Assembly: GCF_030704535.1 (NCBI RefSeq)
Contig: NC_081820.1
Coordinates: forward strand, 20,649,001 to 20,713,000
DNA: 64,000 bases
Reading direction: 5' to 3'
Source: Vitis vinifera
Taxonomy: Eukaryota; Streptophyta; Magnoliopsida; Vitales; Vitaceae
Shown: one piece after another, positions 1 to 13,056 of the stretch
How positions within the stretch are numbered: position 1 is the stretch's first letter
Layout of the letters: every line of letters starts with the position of its first letter
Position numbers and translations under genes: made by a program
Notes under the pieces: generated by a model
Databases searched by the model: none
Told to the model about the DNA's origin: nothing
Seen by the model: the letters and a program-made list of their open reading frames with translations, nothing else

Positions 1-2699
1 CCCATGCTATATTTGGTCAACCAAATATGATCTAAAAGATTAATCGCAAGTTCTTAGGTCCTAATTACAATATGGACCTAAAACACTCATTGTCTATACT
101 AATAGAAAACAAGATTGGGAACTATTATTAGAGCAATGTAGGTACATATGTACAATATGCTTGGATGAAACATTTTGGATAGGTACAATTAGTTTTAGGT
201 GCACATTTTGACACATGTTTGGGTGCAATTTTTTGGTTGCACATTCTCAGTACACAAATAGAGTTTGGGAATGGAATGTATTTTGGAATGTATGTAAATA
301 CAATAATATGATAATTATATTTTTGGATGTGATTTATTATAGGTTAATACATAAACATTAGAAATATATAAGTTAAGTGGCCAAAACCAAATATATATGT
401 ATAGATATTATACAATCAATTATAATGATGTGATATCATAACTTAAAAGTGATGTCACACCTCATATATATGGTCTTGGCTAATTTATTCATAAGTGCTA
501 AATAGCCAAATTGTTAAAAGATTCCTGAATGAAAAAGGTTACCCTTGACAAATATTAATATCTATATCTTTAATCAAAAAGTGAAATTCATCATTTGAAA
601 AATGAGAAGTCCCCAAAGTGGAATGAGCAATTATAGATGAAAGTTAATTTTTATTCTACGCTAAAAATTGGACTAAAAAAATTGATAGGAAAATAAATTT
701 GAGAAAATTGGGGTGGGAAAGTCAAGACTTCCTAAAAAAAGCCATGTTAAAAAGAAATCTAGTTGGATAGTTTCAAATTGAATGTTTTTTGCTTTCCATG
801 AACTTGGAATAATTTGTTTAAATAATAAAGTAAGATGGATTAAGGTATTCAAGTAGTAAATGATCATCTACTTGAGGTTGGATTGTTACTAATAATGCAA
901 ATGATTTATTCATTATGAGCTTGAAAGTCTTTTGATTCCTAGAAATTGAATTATCTTGCTTCTCTTTATTGATTTGTGAATAATTTTACAAATCCAATTA
1001 TCTCAACATTTTGGCTAAGTTTTTGAAAATCATGATCCTTGCTAAGAGTGTATCCTATTTTCCAACTATTTTGGAATTCATTTGATATCTATGTATATGA
1101 TATGATACATGATTTCTCTTGGATTTTTAGTAATTTTGAGATTAATTTGAACTTCTTTGAGACTTTAGAAGGGGATACAATAAGATAACAAGGTCAAAAT
1201 TTGTGAACCTTCATTACTGGGAAGGATTGGGAAAGGGATTTGAACGCCTAAAATAACAGCTTAAATGGTCATGGGACATTCACATGCCTCTTGTGACCAT
1301 TCAAATGACCATGTTTTAATTTGTATTTCATTGTTTAAAAGGACTTCAAATGCTCATTTTCTCACATCTTTTCTTTCGCGCGTCTATTCTTTTTTTTGTA
1401 AAAGTCTTTAATCGTGCTTTCTCATATTCAAATCTAGATAATTGGAGATTTGATGTATTAGGATGGCAAGACAAAGTGGTTTTGACGTATTTTGGATCAT
1501 ACTTTGATATCATGTGTCATTACACTTTGATCAGTTTGGTTTGTATTTTTGACAAGACCGTCATTTATGCTTTTATTAGCTAGATATTTGGTAGATTATT
1601 TCTCCTTGTGTGCTTGATCATGCTTAATTTTTGTATATTTGTCATTTTATGACAAAAATGGGGAGTAAAAGGCATTGATTACATTATTACCTATCGAACT
1701 TTGCTTTTCATGAGTTCACTATTAAGTGTGTATAGATTATAGAGAGTTGAATTCATTGCATGTGGAATGATCAAGATTAATGAGGCTTTTATTGGGGAGA
1801 GGGGGGTAAGATGTTGGTACACAACTAATAATGGTTTTTTTCAGTTAGCTTCCTCCTCGCAAAAGACAAGCATACTTGGAACAAGATGTGTCCGGTTAGT
1901 TTTTTTGGGCACGCCTCTCTGAAGCTTAAGTTAGTTTTTGGAAAAAAAAATGGACTATGACTTTTTTAGGAAGCTTATTTCATACTTGAATTTGATGTCT
2001 GGTAGTCTTTTATTATGACAGAGTTATAACATTTTATGTGCCTCTTTAATGCTTTAAATGCCAATAATTGACCTTATGAATAATGGTTTTTGGGCTTGAA
2101 GTTAGGCGTTTATGTTTATGATTACTCCTGATGCAATCATTCAGTACATTTATTACTTGCATAACAAATATATATGCTACTCGAATAGCCCTTTGTTTGT
2201 TTGATACATGCACGAGAAATTGATTTATGCTTGGACGGATGCGGGGTTCCACAATGCCCCTCAATTCTCTTAGTGATATCCGTCTACGAACTAGATGAGT
2301 GGTTGGAGAGAATTTACTGTCAACTTGCTTGTTGGAAAAGTTTACAAATTTTTGTTTTAGCGCCAAAGGAGCATGTCTTTTCAAATGCCTCAATCATTGA
2401 GCCCGTTTTTCAACCTATTTAAATGCCATTTTGACCATTTTAACTTTAGTCTCTTGTTCTTAGATTAGGTTTCTTCTTATGGTTGCATTTGGGGACTCTA
2501 TTGTTATTATTTTCATTGTCAATATTGCCACAGGTTCACTGTCAGTGCTACTGTTCACCATTAGTGTTGGAATACCTCTGCTTTGTTATGCCAAATTAGG
2601 TTTTTTCTTCTTTTATTTGAAAACTTCCTGCTTTTATTAGCATTGTGTTAGGGTTTCTGCATATTTTTGCTTGAGTTGTGATTTGTACGTGAGGGCATT
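1..2699. other. AT-rich intergenic DNA, no gene seen
   Basis: No open frame with recognisable protein similarity was found on either strand. The short frames present lack family motifs and convincing splice contexts. The sequence is AT-rich with homopolymer runs, as elsewhere between genes in this window. Confidence 0.5.
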
Positions 2700-3180
2700 T
2701 TGCTTGATTTGTGAGGGTTTTTGATAGCCAAAGCATGGATTTTGGCTAATTAATAACTTTATAAACGACTTTGAGTTGACAATACTTTGCATAAGCCTTT
2801 AAGTGGTCCAAGGGGTCAAACTTCCTTAGCAGCAATATGATATCGGGTTGATGCCTTCTATGTCTCAGTCTAGGGGATGTTTGGTTAATCCATTTGTGCT
2901 TCCCCATGCAGGTGTCTAGTCGACCTTCGTTCAATTTGTCTACTTGGATAGAAAGGGTGTTGCTTCAACAAGTGATAGGTCTCAATGGAGTAGAGTGAGG
3001 GCTTCTTAATCTAGGCGTTCTAGAATGAACCATCTTATGGATGAATTGTTTGAACAAGAGTTCTGGGTTTGCTCCCAAATTCCCGACTTTGTTGATATTC
3101 AACTTTCAGACGGCGAGGCCCTATAAACAGATGGATTTCCTCATAACTCAATCTATTTCATGAAGAAACACTTTGTGGTT
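2700..3180 (+). pseudogene. Degenerate transposon-like coding remnant
   Basis: Translating 2930-3180 on the + strand gives a broken frame with stops. It contains a stretch around FVDIQLSDGEAL preceded by a basic Ser/Arg-rich segment. This style reminds me of the N-terminal part of plant retrotransposon or transposase polyproteins, but I cannot name the family. There is no intact start, no flanking LTR and no terminal repeat that I can see. It could also be a decayed host gene exon. Confidence 0.25.
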
Positions 3181-3973
3181 GGTTGAACAATCAAATACAT
3201 GCTACATATTTGCTTATCTGTTTTAGCCTTATATACATATTAAATGTTCGTTTATCCGTTTTAGCCTTTGGCCTTTATCAGATTTTGAGCTTTTATCTTG
3301 TTTGCGCCATTTTGGATTTGCTTTTAAGCAATGGGATCGAGGCTCAGGCTATTTGGCTTTGTTCCTATACTTTCAATAGTTTAGTTAAGTGCTTGTAAGC
3401 ACGTAGTTGGCTTCGACTTTATTCTTTCGCTTTTAAAACATCCCCTCAAACACCTTTATTTTAAAAAACTATTTTTTTCTCTATTTTGAAAACAATTTTT
3501 AAAAAACATTACCAAATGGTCTAATTTTCCTTTTTTTTTAAAAAAAAACAAGTATAAAAGAAAAATTTTAGGCGCGTTTAACTGTTCCTAATAGGAAATC
3601 CTTATTTTTTCCAAGTTAAAATTAAGAACCAAATACAAATTAAAATATATTTAACTTTAAATACTTAAAAAACCAACAAGTTAGAAATTTTTTGTTTTAT
3701 CTGAACAAATATAATGACTCCGAAATTGAAAATTATAGAAGACATTAAATTGGATGAGAATGAAAGATCATAGAAAATCTTTTCCAAAAAAGAAACTTGT
3801 TGGATATTCTTCTTATTTTTCTTATATATTGCTTTAAGTGTAGATTATTTTTAGATTTTCCACATTAATTGGTATGAAATTCAATGGCTGAATGGAAGCC
3901 CTGTATCTATTGTTAGATTTTTAACTTATTTTAGGGATGAAGAAAAAGATTATCTCAAAGAAATACATGGGCA

Positions 3974-3982
3974 CTTATAAAG
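3974..3982 (+). promoter_or_regulatory. TATA-box candidate, first type-B ARR gene
   Basis: A CTTATAAAG motif lies about 110 bp before the chosen start codon at 4091. The paralog has a TATAAAG motif at about the same distance (17901-17909; start at 18000), in a flank that is otherwise only partly conserved. That supports it as the shared core promoter. A transcription start about 30 bp downstream is inferred. Confidence 0.5.
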
Positions 3983-4090
3983 TGTCTCTTTCTTCCCGTT
4001 GGCCTCTCATTTATCTCTCTTTGCATCATCTTGTACATATTCCTGATTGACTCAACATCCACCTCATTGCATTTTGAAAACTCTTTGAAC

Positions 4091-7000
4091 ATGGATAGTG
4101 AGATAAACACCTCAAGCCAGTCTCTCGAGATCAAAACCTCTCATGTTGGCTTACATATTATGGTTGTGGATGATGATGTTATATGTCTCTCAATTGTAGC
4201 AGGAATTCTTAAGACATGGAAATATGAAGGTATCTAATGGAGATTTTATGCTTGATTTTATAATAGCACTTTTATTTGGTGATTCAATAATGCATGTATG
4301 TTTATTTTTTATAAACTCACTTTTGGTGATCCCTTCAATTTTTTTTTTTTTTTTATTATCATTGTAGAGGATAAAGAAATGATATTCATCCTAAGTTAAC
4401 TCATGCTTAGGGTTATTTTGGGTCTAGAAAATTTTGTTTGTTTCTTATGCCGATTAATCAAAGTTTTAATTTTCTTCTAATTGTAGCACTGACCAATTTC
4501 AAGTAATTTTTCAAAGAAAAATCGATGCTAATATCAATTTCCTTTGTTGATATGTGTGCTTTCTCTCTTGAATTTATTTTATAATCCATTTTTACAATTT
4601 CTCCATTATATCCTAACAATGCAAGCTTAATCAATATGTGGAATAAGATGTGATTTTATGCAATTTTTTTTTCAACTCTGATAATTAATGAGAGGATCGC
4701 TAGTTTAGCTATCAAATCCTCCAAGAAAAACTTTATATAGAATAGCTTTTTAATAGTTTATTGGTCTATTTTACAATTTTATTAAGGTCATATATAAGAT
4801 ATGGATACATAATGGGGCAGAATGCATTTAGAAGAAATGAAATATTTTTCATAGAATGATTTCTATCATTTGTATTGTTGTGTCAATGGAAGCTCTAATA
4901 GAAATAATGTTAGTTCAAGAATGAAAAGATAAAATAATCTACATAAATGTATATAAGGTTTTGGCACGGTTTAGCTAATTATGCCTATATATATATATAT
5001 ATATATCTATGAATGAGAGAAAATCATTTCATTATACAATAGAAAACATCATAGAAGACAAACTAGATATAACTATTTTTTTTATCTAAACCTGGAACCA
5101 TGAACCCCTTCACTTCACTGAATGTCTTCCATTCTTCCTTACATCTTTATCTCCCTTGCATGATCTTTGCAAGCTCATATTTATCTCATTACTTTTTATT
5201 CTTATGACCTAAAATATTTATACAAACATTGTAAATCATTTTTCTTATTCTATAGGGAATTCTAATATAACAATTACATGCTAATATAAAAAATATTTTA
5301 TACAATATTATTTATAAAAAGGAATTTATACTGAATAAGAATTTGGGATACTTTCCAACATGATTACTATATATCTAGTACCTATATTTTTCTCCACTTG
5401 ATCTACAATTGAGCTTTCCGATTCTTAGTGTTGGGAAATGCTATTAGGGTATGCCTTTTATTCTCTTGTAAGAGGTTTTTAGTTGCTTTGTTCATCAATG
5501 TTTTAATTATTTCAAGGTAATTAATTTGCCTTTGTCCATTTCAGTCGTGACTGTTAATAGTGCCCAGGATGCTTTGACTACTCTTCGAACAAGAAGTAAT
5601 TTTTTTCACCTTATTGTAACGGATGTGCACATGCCTGAGATGGACGGATTTGAGTTTCAAAGGCTAGTCCATGAAGAATTTCACCTCCCTGTAGTTAGTA
5701 AGTATTGCTTTGAGCGAGAAATCTCTTTTCTTCATTTGTCTTAATTTCCTCATCTGTGGCAAAGAATTCTTATCCTAAATGAAAGTCCTCTTTCATTCAG
5801 TAGTAAAGTCTTCAATACTTAATTTTGAGTTTTATCAAACCCTAAACCTTCTTGCACTGCAGTGTGTTCTGATTTGCTTGTCTTTCCAATGCAGTGATGT
5901 CTGCAGATGATAAAGAAAGTTCCATGTTAAGGGGTTTAGAAGCTGGAGCTGCATTTTACATTGTGAAGCCTGTAAACTATGATGACCTTAAGAACTTATG
6001 GCAATATGCTGTTGGCCCAAAGAAAGGTAAATCCCATATTGTCATGCAGGAAATTGAAAGGACTCAAGGGGCATCACAACTTGAGAAAACATCCAATAAT
6101 GAAGTAGAGTCATTGATGAATGAAGAGAAGCATAATAAGAGAGATTCCAAGAGAAAGACATTGAAAAAGGCTAATGAAGGCAATGGAAAAGAAAAATCTG
6201 AGACTGTTGCCCCCAAGAAGGCAAAGGTGATCTGGACATCTGCACTTCATAACCGGTTCTTGGAAGCTGCAAGAAAAATAGGCCTTGAAAGTAAGAAAGC
6301 CCTTTCCAATTGGACATTCCTTTGCCCTAGGATTGAAATGGTACCTACAAATTATATCCATAATATTATATACTTTTACTGTCATATTATTCAGGGGCTG
6401 TTCCAAAGAGGATTCTTGAGATAATGAATGTGCCAGGATTAACTAGAGAAAATGTGGCTAGCCATCTGCAGGTTTGATTCTATATGCTTTTTCATTTTCC
6501 ATGTTGGAGCTTTATTGCTTGAAGAATCCGAATTGTGTATCTGAAAAAGCTTTGTTGTTCAATTTGTTTGATGCCTTCCAATCATTTCTACTCCTTAATG
6601 ATGGCATTTATGCCACTTTTTCAGAAATATAGAATTTTTCTGAAGCGTGTAATGGAAACAAGCAGCTCTGGAACTATCACTGGAAAGAACATTTCAGAGA
6701 GAACTCTCAGATCAAGCTTTGCCACAGGGCATCCTTCATTAATGGTTAATGCTCTCCAGCGAGGTTTCCCACAGTTTCTGGACCATCAACAAGTAGGAGC
6801 ATCCCAGTTGCAACCAAGATTCCTCGGCAACCTCCCAATTGCTAATGCTTCAAGCCTTAGCAGCACAATTTTCCCCAATCAGCAAGCTTCAAGTGGTAAC
6901 CCTATACCTCAACTTGGATATGGACAAGCCCATTCAATGAACAAACACGCTTATCTCCAGCAACCAACTTTTGGCAACACTAAGGCTCTCTATCAAGCCA

Positions 7001-8976
7001 ACGGTGCAGGTATGAATGCTACAAATCCAATGCAAATGTACCAACAGAAAACTCAAGCAAGATCAGAACTTGTCCCAAATGCCATGTCTAACAACACTTT
7101 CACTGCCTTTGGAGTTTCTGATCCCAACAACATTCATGGAATCCAGAACAATGGTGTCAACAATTCTGATATGACACTAAATATTGCTGGTTCTGGTCAA
7201 ATAGGATTTGCTGGTGGTGGGATATTGAATGGTTTCAATGGCGGTTACGGCTTGTTCGATGGAAACAATGGTATTACACATGCATCATTGAGAAATGTGA
7301 ATTCTGGTTATTATGCTGAAGGAGCATGTTCTTCCGCAGGGTTTGGGGGCACAAACCAAATCCCACCTAGGTTCTCCAATGTCATCCAACAAGAAAATAA
7401 TCCAATGCTGCTGCCACAACAGAACAATCTAGGGGAAGGAGGGGAGGACAATAGCTATTTGCTTGATCAACTGAGGAATAATACTGCTCCTATGGAGAAC
7501 ACTTCTATCTCACAATTTGCGGAAAATGATCTTGATGAAATTTTCGGGCAGAACCAGCCTAAAAATCCATCCTATAATGAGGTACTATTGAAACTGATTA
7601 ATTACTTTCTTGGCTGCACAGGATATATATTCTTTATTCCAATTTGATTCTTTTTCATACATAAAGTAGTGCTAGGTTGGTTGTTTATAAATATTGACTA
7701 GTTTCCTTCTTTTATGCCATTGGATTTGATATATGAAGCAACAAATTAGGGAAGAAGTTCATAACCATGGGTATACTATCAAATCCAATCCTGTGGAATA
7801 TAACCCTCCTGGAAACCAACAGTCCTCCAACGAGGCATGTCATATGCTTAGTTCACTGACCAAGTCTGTTTGTAAACTACTTTTCATTACGTATCTCTAT
7901 TGTTTTACTTTTTCCCATATATTATTGGATAAAATGAGCACAACAATTCTAAAGAAACTTGGAGGATTTTTAGAAGTTGCAGTTTCAAATACATGCCAAA
8001 TTTTTTATTTTAATGATAATTCAATAGCTTGTAACTTGTCTTGATTTTTACCAAATTTAATCAACTCAATGTGAAAATAATTTATCTATAGAGTAATGAA
8101 AACCTAGTTTCCATATATTTTTCTCCATTAATTTTTATTTTCTCATCTTCTGCCTACTTTTATTAGTATAGTCCCAAACAACTGCACAGTTCCAAATCGT
8201 TCTGGAAAAACTTCCAATTTGTTGATATCTATGCAGAGACAATTTGATGGAGGTATAATAAGTTACGATTATGACAGTGGCATGAATCAGTTGGATGACT
8301 ATTTTCCAATCTTTGATCCACCATACCCTAATCAGGCAAGTCAATTGCTTGCATAAAGTTCTATTCCCTTTGTTACTAAATAATGTTCCTCTGCTTCATT
8401 TGTCCTTTTTTCTTCTTAAATTCTTAAGGATACTGATTAAACATGCCCAAGCCCTATATTTCATAAGAGTAATTGAACTTTACCACTGGGAAGTTATTTT
8501 TCCAAGAGAGTTTTTGTTTGAATTGCAGAAAGAAAAAGGAAATGATGAAAAATGGCTGAACTTTACTTAAAGATGGATTCCCTCCTCAAGCTATTTTTAT
8601 AATTTTCTTTTCACTATACTCATTCTTTTCATGATCAAATGGAGCCTAAAAGTTGCTCTAGTGCACACTCTTAACTTCCTTTTTAGTTTAACTGAAATCC
8701 ATCCATTGTGATGTGTAGAAACAAGGCAGTGGAGAAGTGGTGGAGCATGGAGCCTACAATGGCTATCTGGAGGTAAACCCAACATGGAATCCGGCAAGCC
8801 ATCACTTCAAACTTCATTCTCTTTGTAGTAGTATAAATAATGATTTAATGGCCCCATTTCAGAAATTTTCTGTCCTTGAAAACTTCCCTTACAGACTTTT
8901 GGTATCTTGGTTTATCTTGCAGGGTGTTAGTGATGACGTCGTGGATTTGGTGTTTGGTCCATCTGGCATGTATTAA
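4091..8976 (+). CDS. Type-B two-component response regulator (ARR-B), copy 1
   Basis: Nine coding exons: 4091-4229, 5545-5697, 5895-6290, 6395-6471, 6625-7581, 7739-7834, 8237-8335, 8719-8793, 8923-8976. They give 681 residues in one continuous frame. Residues 21-135 form a receiver domain with the acidic pocket D27/D28, phosphoacceptor D73 ([10 protein letters not shown]), S100 and K122, so phosphorylation by the cytokinin His-to-Asp relay is expected. A basic linker leads to a GARP/Myb-like DNA-binding domain at about 206-262, containing SHLQKYR. The rest is a Gln/Asn/Gly-rich tail, likely the activation region. It is therefore probably a nuclear transcription factor. ATG 4091 was chosen because it matches the paralog exactly (139-nt first exon) and follows a TATA motif. 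Introns 6-8 (7835-8236, 8336-8718, 8794-8922) start with GC rather than GT. The intron 5 acceptor (AAG at 7736-7738) lacks a good pyrimidine tract. The exact C-terminal splicing is the least certain part. Confidence 0.9.
7835..8922 (+). other. Three consecutive GC-AG introns in ARR-B copy 1
   Basis: Intron 6 (7835-8236) starts GCATGT, intron 7 (8336-8718) GCAAGT and intron 8 (8794-8922) GCAAGC. All end in AG, and all sit between phase-0 exons. Moving the donors to a nearby GT would change the phase and break agreement with the paralog's final exons. AG|GCAAGT is the known consensus of the minor GC-AG class of U2 introns. Confidence 0.75.
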
Positions 8977-9375
8977 GGAGGCAGCAACCTTCCAAGCATC
9001 TAAATCCATCCATCAAAACTTCTACATCTTGGTCAGATTTGGGTTTTGGATTTTGTTAATTCACTTAGAACTTTAAACCTAGTCTTCGCAGTTTGTTTTG
9101 ATTTGGAGTCTTGATTTGAACGTGACTTGTGGGTGAACTTTTATGAGTACTTCACTAGCTTCTAGTTTGTAACTAGTACTGTATAGATCAGTTTTTAAAT
9201 AACGTCTCCTGGGGCTCTATTGCTCTCAGAAGAGTCTGCCTTTTTTTTTTTTTTTAATGTGTTTTTGAATGCTCAACCCAATTTTTGCTGTTCCAGTTAC
9301 TACAGAAGCTGGGGTTTAAAATCCTGGAACCAGGACCAAGGATTTATATTGTTATGCAGTTAGTCTCGTATGAAT

Positions 9376-10199
9376 GAATATTAACACTGCATCTGATTTC
9401 TTGAGGAAATTAGGCCTTATGATATGCTTGTAAACCCTAATTGTGTGTGTGAATTAGGTCTGGTTTGGACATATAGTTTCATTGACTGCTGGTACCTGAT
9501 CAAGAAATTAAGGTTTATATTATGCTTGGACATATAATTTCATTGACTGCTGGTACCTGATCAGGAAATTAAGGTTTATATTATGCTTGTTGTTAAGGAA
9601 AGAAACTCAACCACATGTGTAAAGATGGCAACAGAATCTCATGACTCTCTTGAAGCCAATCTGGTCCAATGCATGGGCTTAGCTTGTGGTATTCCAACAA
9701 CTAGAATACTGGAATTGATTTTATGCCAAAATCAAGAAGCCAAGGCTAATTCTTTTGGATATGCTTCTTGATTTTAAAGGTAGAAACTTCTATACAAAAT
9801 GCAAAAACTTTTATGCAAAATGTATAGAGTCATCATATATCCTCAAAAATTATTTTCAAAGATTTTCAAATTTGAGAAAGTAAAAATCTACAATGGGTTC
9901 TTATGTTATTTTCTCTTTTTAAAAACTGAAAAAATTAAGTACATCCAAATGGATACTAAAATATCCAAAATTGATTTCATGCCAAAACTAACACTAAATT
10001 ATCCAAGGTCAAACACTTTGTTTAAAATAAATCCCCTATATTATGGCTATCACATTTTTGTTTCTATATTTGGAATAGGTCAATTGTAAAGTTGACTCAC
10101 ACTTTTTGCTTATTTATTTTTTTAATATATATAGATATTATAACTTCCTGACAAATAATGACACTCTTGAGCCATTTTATTCAAAAAATTATTTGTTAA
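9376..10199. other. 3' flank of ARR-B copy 1; short tandem repeat
   Basis: Similarity to the second ARR locus fades near 9375. Beyond it is a 61-bp direct repeat (9466-9526 and 9527-9587, differing at about two bases). It contains GCTGGTACCTGATCA in both copies. No gene is seen. Confidence 0.6.
9466..9587. repeat. 61-bp tandem duplication
   Basis: Two adjacent copies of 61 bp are almost identical, which suggests a fairly recent local duplication. It lies downstream of the first ARR gene and outside any coding region. Confidence 0.85.
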
Positions 10200-13056
10200 A
10201 AGGTTTCACAGTATCAAAGCTTCTTACAATGGCAGTTCAAAACATTGAACCAAAACTCTCCAACCAATCATTCCACTGATGTGTTGGCCTTGTCATATTA
10301 TCCCACTTATCAGAAGCCTTGTTATTGAACAACATATCAAAGATGATGAGAAATCACCAATGGAGGTAAAAGATGAAGAGGGAAAGAAGATTAGAAGTCC
10401 TTAGTTTCACATTTGGCCAAACAAGATGGATAACTAGATGATTACCAAAGACATTTTGAGCATGATTGTTGGGGAAAAATCACTTGGGAAATTCAGCTCA
10501 TTATCCAAGAGCAACCGCTCACACCTATACAAGAATAAGAGTCTCGACTAGAAGACTTAACACTCTTAGGAAGAAGGACTTGAAATTGGAAGATTACATA
10601 AAAAAAGTAGGAAGAGTGTACGTGTGAGTTGGGTGTAAAAGCTAAAAGGTGTCAATCTCACATAGGAAACTTGAATTGAAGTCTTTTTGTCCTTATATAG
10701 TTTCTCACTTCCTTAGCCTCTTGGGCTTGTGGACATGGAAGTGGTAGTCTTGTGCACTTATGAGGTTCAAGTCCATTCCGGTAGGATTTCAAGTGGCACA
10801 ATTTGGGAAACCTTTATGCATGTTGTCTGTGTGCATAATGTGAAGGAGATCCCCTAATTTTATTTTATTTTATTTTCCTTAACTTGATCATTCTTAGTTG
10901 GAAAATCTTCGGCTAAGTCTTCTCGGTTAAAGACCTTTGTGGATTTGAGAACAGATCGGAGGAGTTTGAATGAATAAGCCGAAACTTGTTAAATAGACTG
11001 CCATCTTAGAGTCTCTCATTCATGACTACTCTCTAGTTATTCACTTCTCTTTGGCAAGACTATCACTACTCTGCTTTTTGGCAGTTTTACTAGGCTCCAT
11101 TCATTGTTTTCCTAAGCTCCATCAATTGTTTCCATCCTATGCACTGTCCCTGCTCCTAATCCCCCAAACATACCTTCTTCCCCGCTTCCTACAATCTCAA
11201 TAACTCTTTAGTAGTAGTCCATTCCACCACCAGCAATGCTACAACCAACTCTCTGCTTCACAGGTTGTTATAACTGAAAATGTGAATCTCAATAATGGAC
11301 TACAACTAGAGGAGGGGTGAATAGGTGTTGTAGAGCAATTTAAAAAATCTCCCAACAAAGATTACCTAATCTTAGACTTTCTCAATGTCAAGAACTTTCT
11401 CTTCCAACAACTATTCAACAACGCATAACATCCACAAGCAAGAATGTATGCAACAACACTCTCCCAACAATTTATAAATGCAAACCACATGCAAATGCTT
11501 CAACAATCATAAAAAATAAATCAAAAGAACAATTATCTCTTCAACTCACATCAACTCACTTCATGATATCATTAACCAAAATGAGCAGAAAAATTATTAA
11601 GGATATTCCATAGATTATCACACTTATATCACCTCATATTTCTTCCATTCAACATGTATACCCAAGTAATCAATGATATAAAAAACAGAAATTAAATCAA
11701 AGTGTAGAGTAAGAGAAAAAGACAATTAACACTAGATTTTAACGTGGAAAACCTCCGAAGAGATAAAAAACCACAGGCCTACCATCGATTGAAAAACTCC
11801 ACTATGAAGAATAAAAACCGAGTACAAGGTTTTACCTAGCTCAAGCCAACCAATCCTTCCCGAACCACTTGACTAGTACCTTCACTTTCAGCTTCTCACC
11901 TTCATCTTGTGGAGCACACTTGGAGTCCGCACCAAGTTCAATCTCGGCCTCTTCTTGCATCCACACAAGAAGAAAATGGGTTTTTGCACAAACCCAAATA
12001 GAATGAGAGATTAAGATATGAATGAAGGAATGAATCAACCCATTTATTGCTCAAGAAAATCCATTAAAAACTTCTTTGGAAAACATTAAAAGAAGTGGAT
12101 TTTTTTGCAATCAAAAACCCCAAATTAGGAAAACAAGATAAGAAAATGAAGAACACATGGAGTGGTTTCTCTCTTCATGTTTTCTACAGTCCCTCACCAG
12201 AAAAATGAGAAAAGATTGCTTTTTAAAGAGTAAAGAGAAGCCCTTAATCTAATGGCTGAGATTTGATCTAAAAAAAAAATAGTTGGATCGATCCACCCCT
12301 ACACCTGGATCGATCCAGAAACAAGGGAATAAAAGTATTGCACCAAAAACCATTTTTCCCAACTTTCTAAAACATTTAAAGATTAAAAACCGGGTTGATT
12401 CACATTCAATCACCACATGCTCGACTACATACCTCGGCCTCTTAGCAAAGTCTTAGTCTTCAAAGTCAAGTGGTCCGAAGAGGAATTTGAAAGCCGAGTT
12501 AGGGGACACTTAGGAATTTTGTTCGGAATTGCCAACCTAGCTAAACACTCACAATAGCCATACACATTGCATTCGAGTTCTATTGTTGCAACCATCTGCA
12601 TAATTCGTTAAGTTCTGTTGTTGTAGCCTTACACCTTGCAGTTGGGTTCTACTATTGCAGCTATACACATTACAGCTAAGTTTTGCTCCCGCTGCATCCC
12701 AGCTTGCATCAATAGAATTGCTTTTCCTAATTTTTTGGAGTCTTTCCTCATTTTAGAGAAACTTCAAATTCTCATAAGTTTTTCGAGTTGTACTTTACCT
12801 CACCAACGGAGACCACTTAACGCAAGGTTCTTGACTGTTAGATCTTAGAGGTAGTTCTATTTTGCACTGAGGTTAATCTTTGAGAGAGGAAAATATACTT
12901 TAAGGACAATGCTCTATCATACCTTAACCACATAATCTGATTCGTTCTCTATTCCCATTTCAATTCTCTGTTTATTTTGTTTTGGGCCTACTTAAATTCT
13001 ATTTAAATTTCACCTCTTAAAGTGTTTGAATCAATAATCTTAAAGGAGATCATTTA
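10200..13056. other. Repeat-rich intergenic region before the copia element
   Basis: Several stretches look like parts of mobile elements but without intact ends. One (about 10600-10720) has a TCTCACAT box followed by a TTATATAG motif, in the style of an LTR promoter. Another (about 11290-12420) contains a TTAACGTGGAAAACCTCCG stretch often met in plant repeats, and a pair of TGGATCGATCCA palindromes (12284-12295, 12306-12317). At 12560-12720 a degenerate unit of about 43 bp, built on variants of GTTCTATTGTTGCA, occurs about four times. I found no gene. Confidence 0.4.

Noticed and set aside
8336..8718. Alternative reading of intron 7 with a GT donor four bases downstream
   Set aside because: It would shift the phase and change the following exons, while the GC donor keeps the frame and the similarity between both paralogs to the stop codon.
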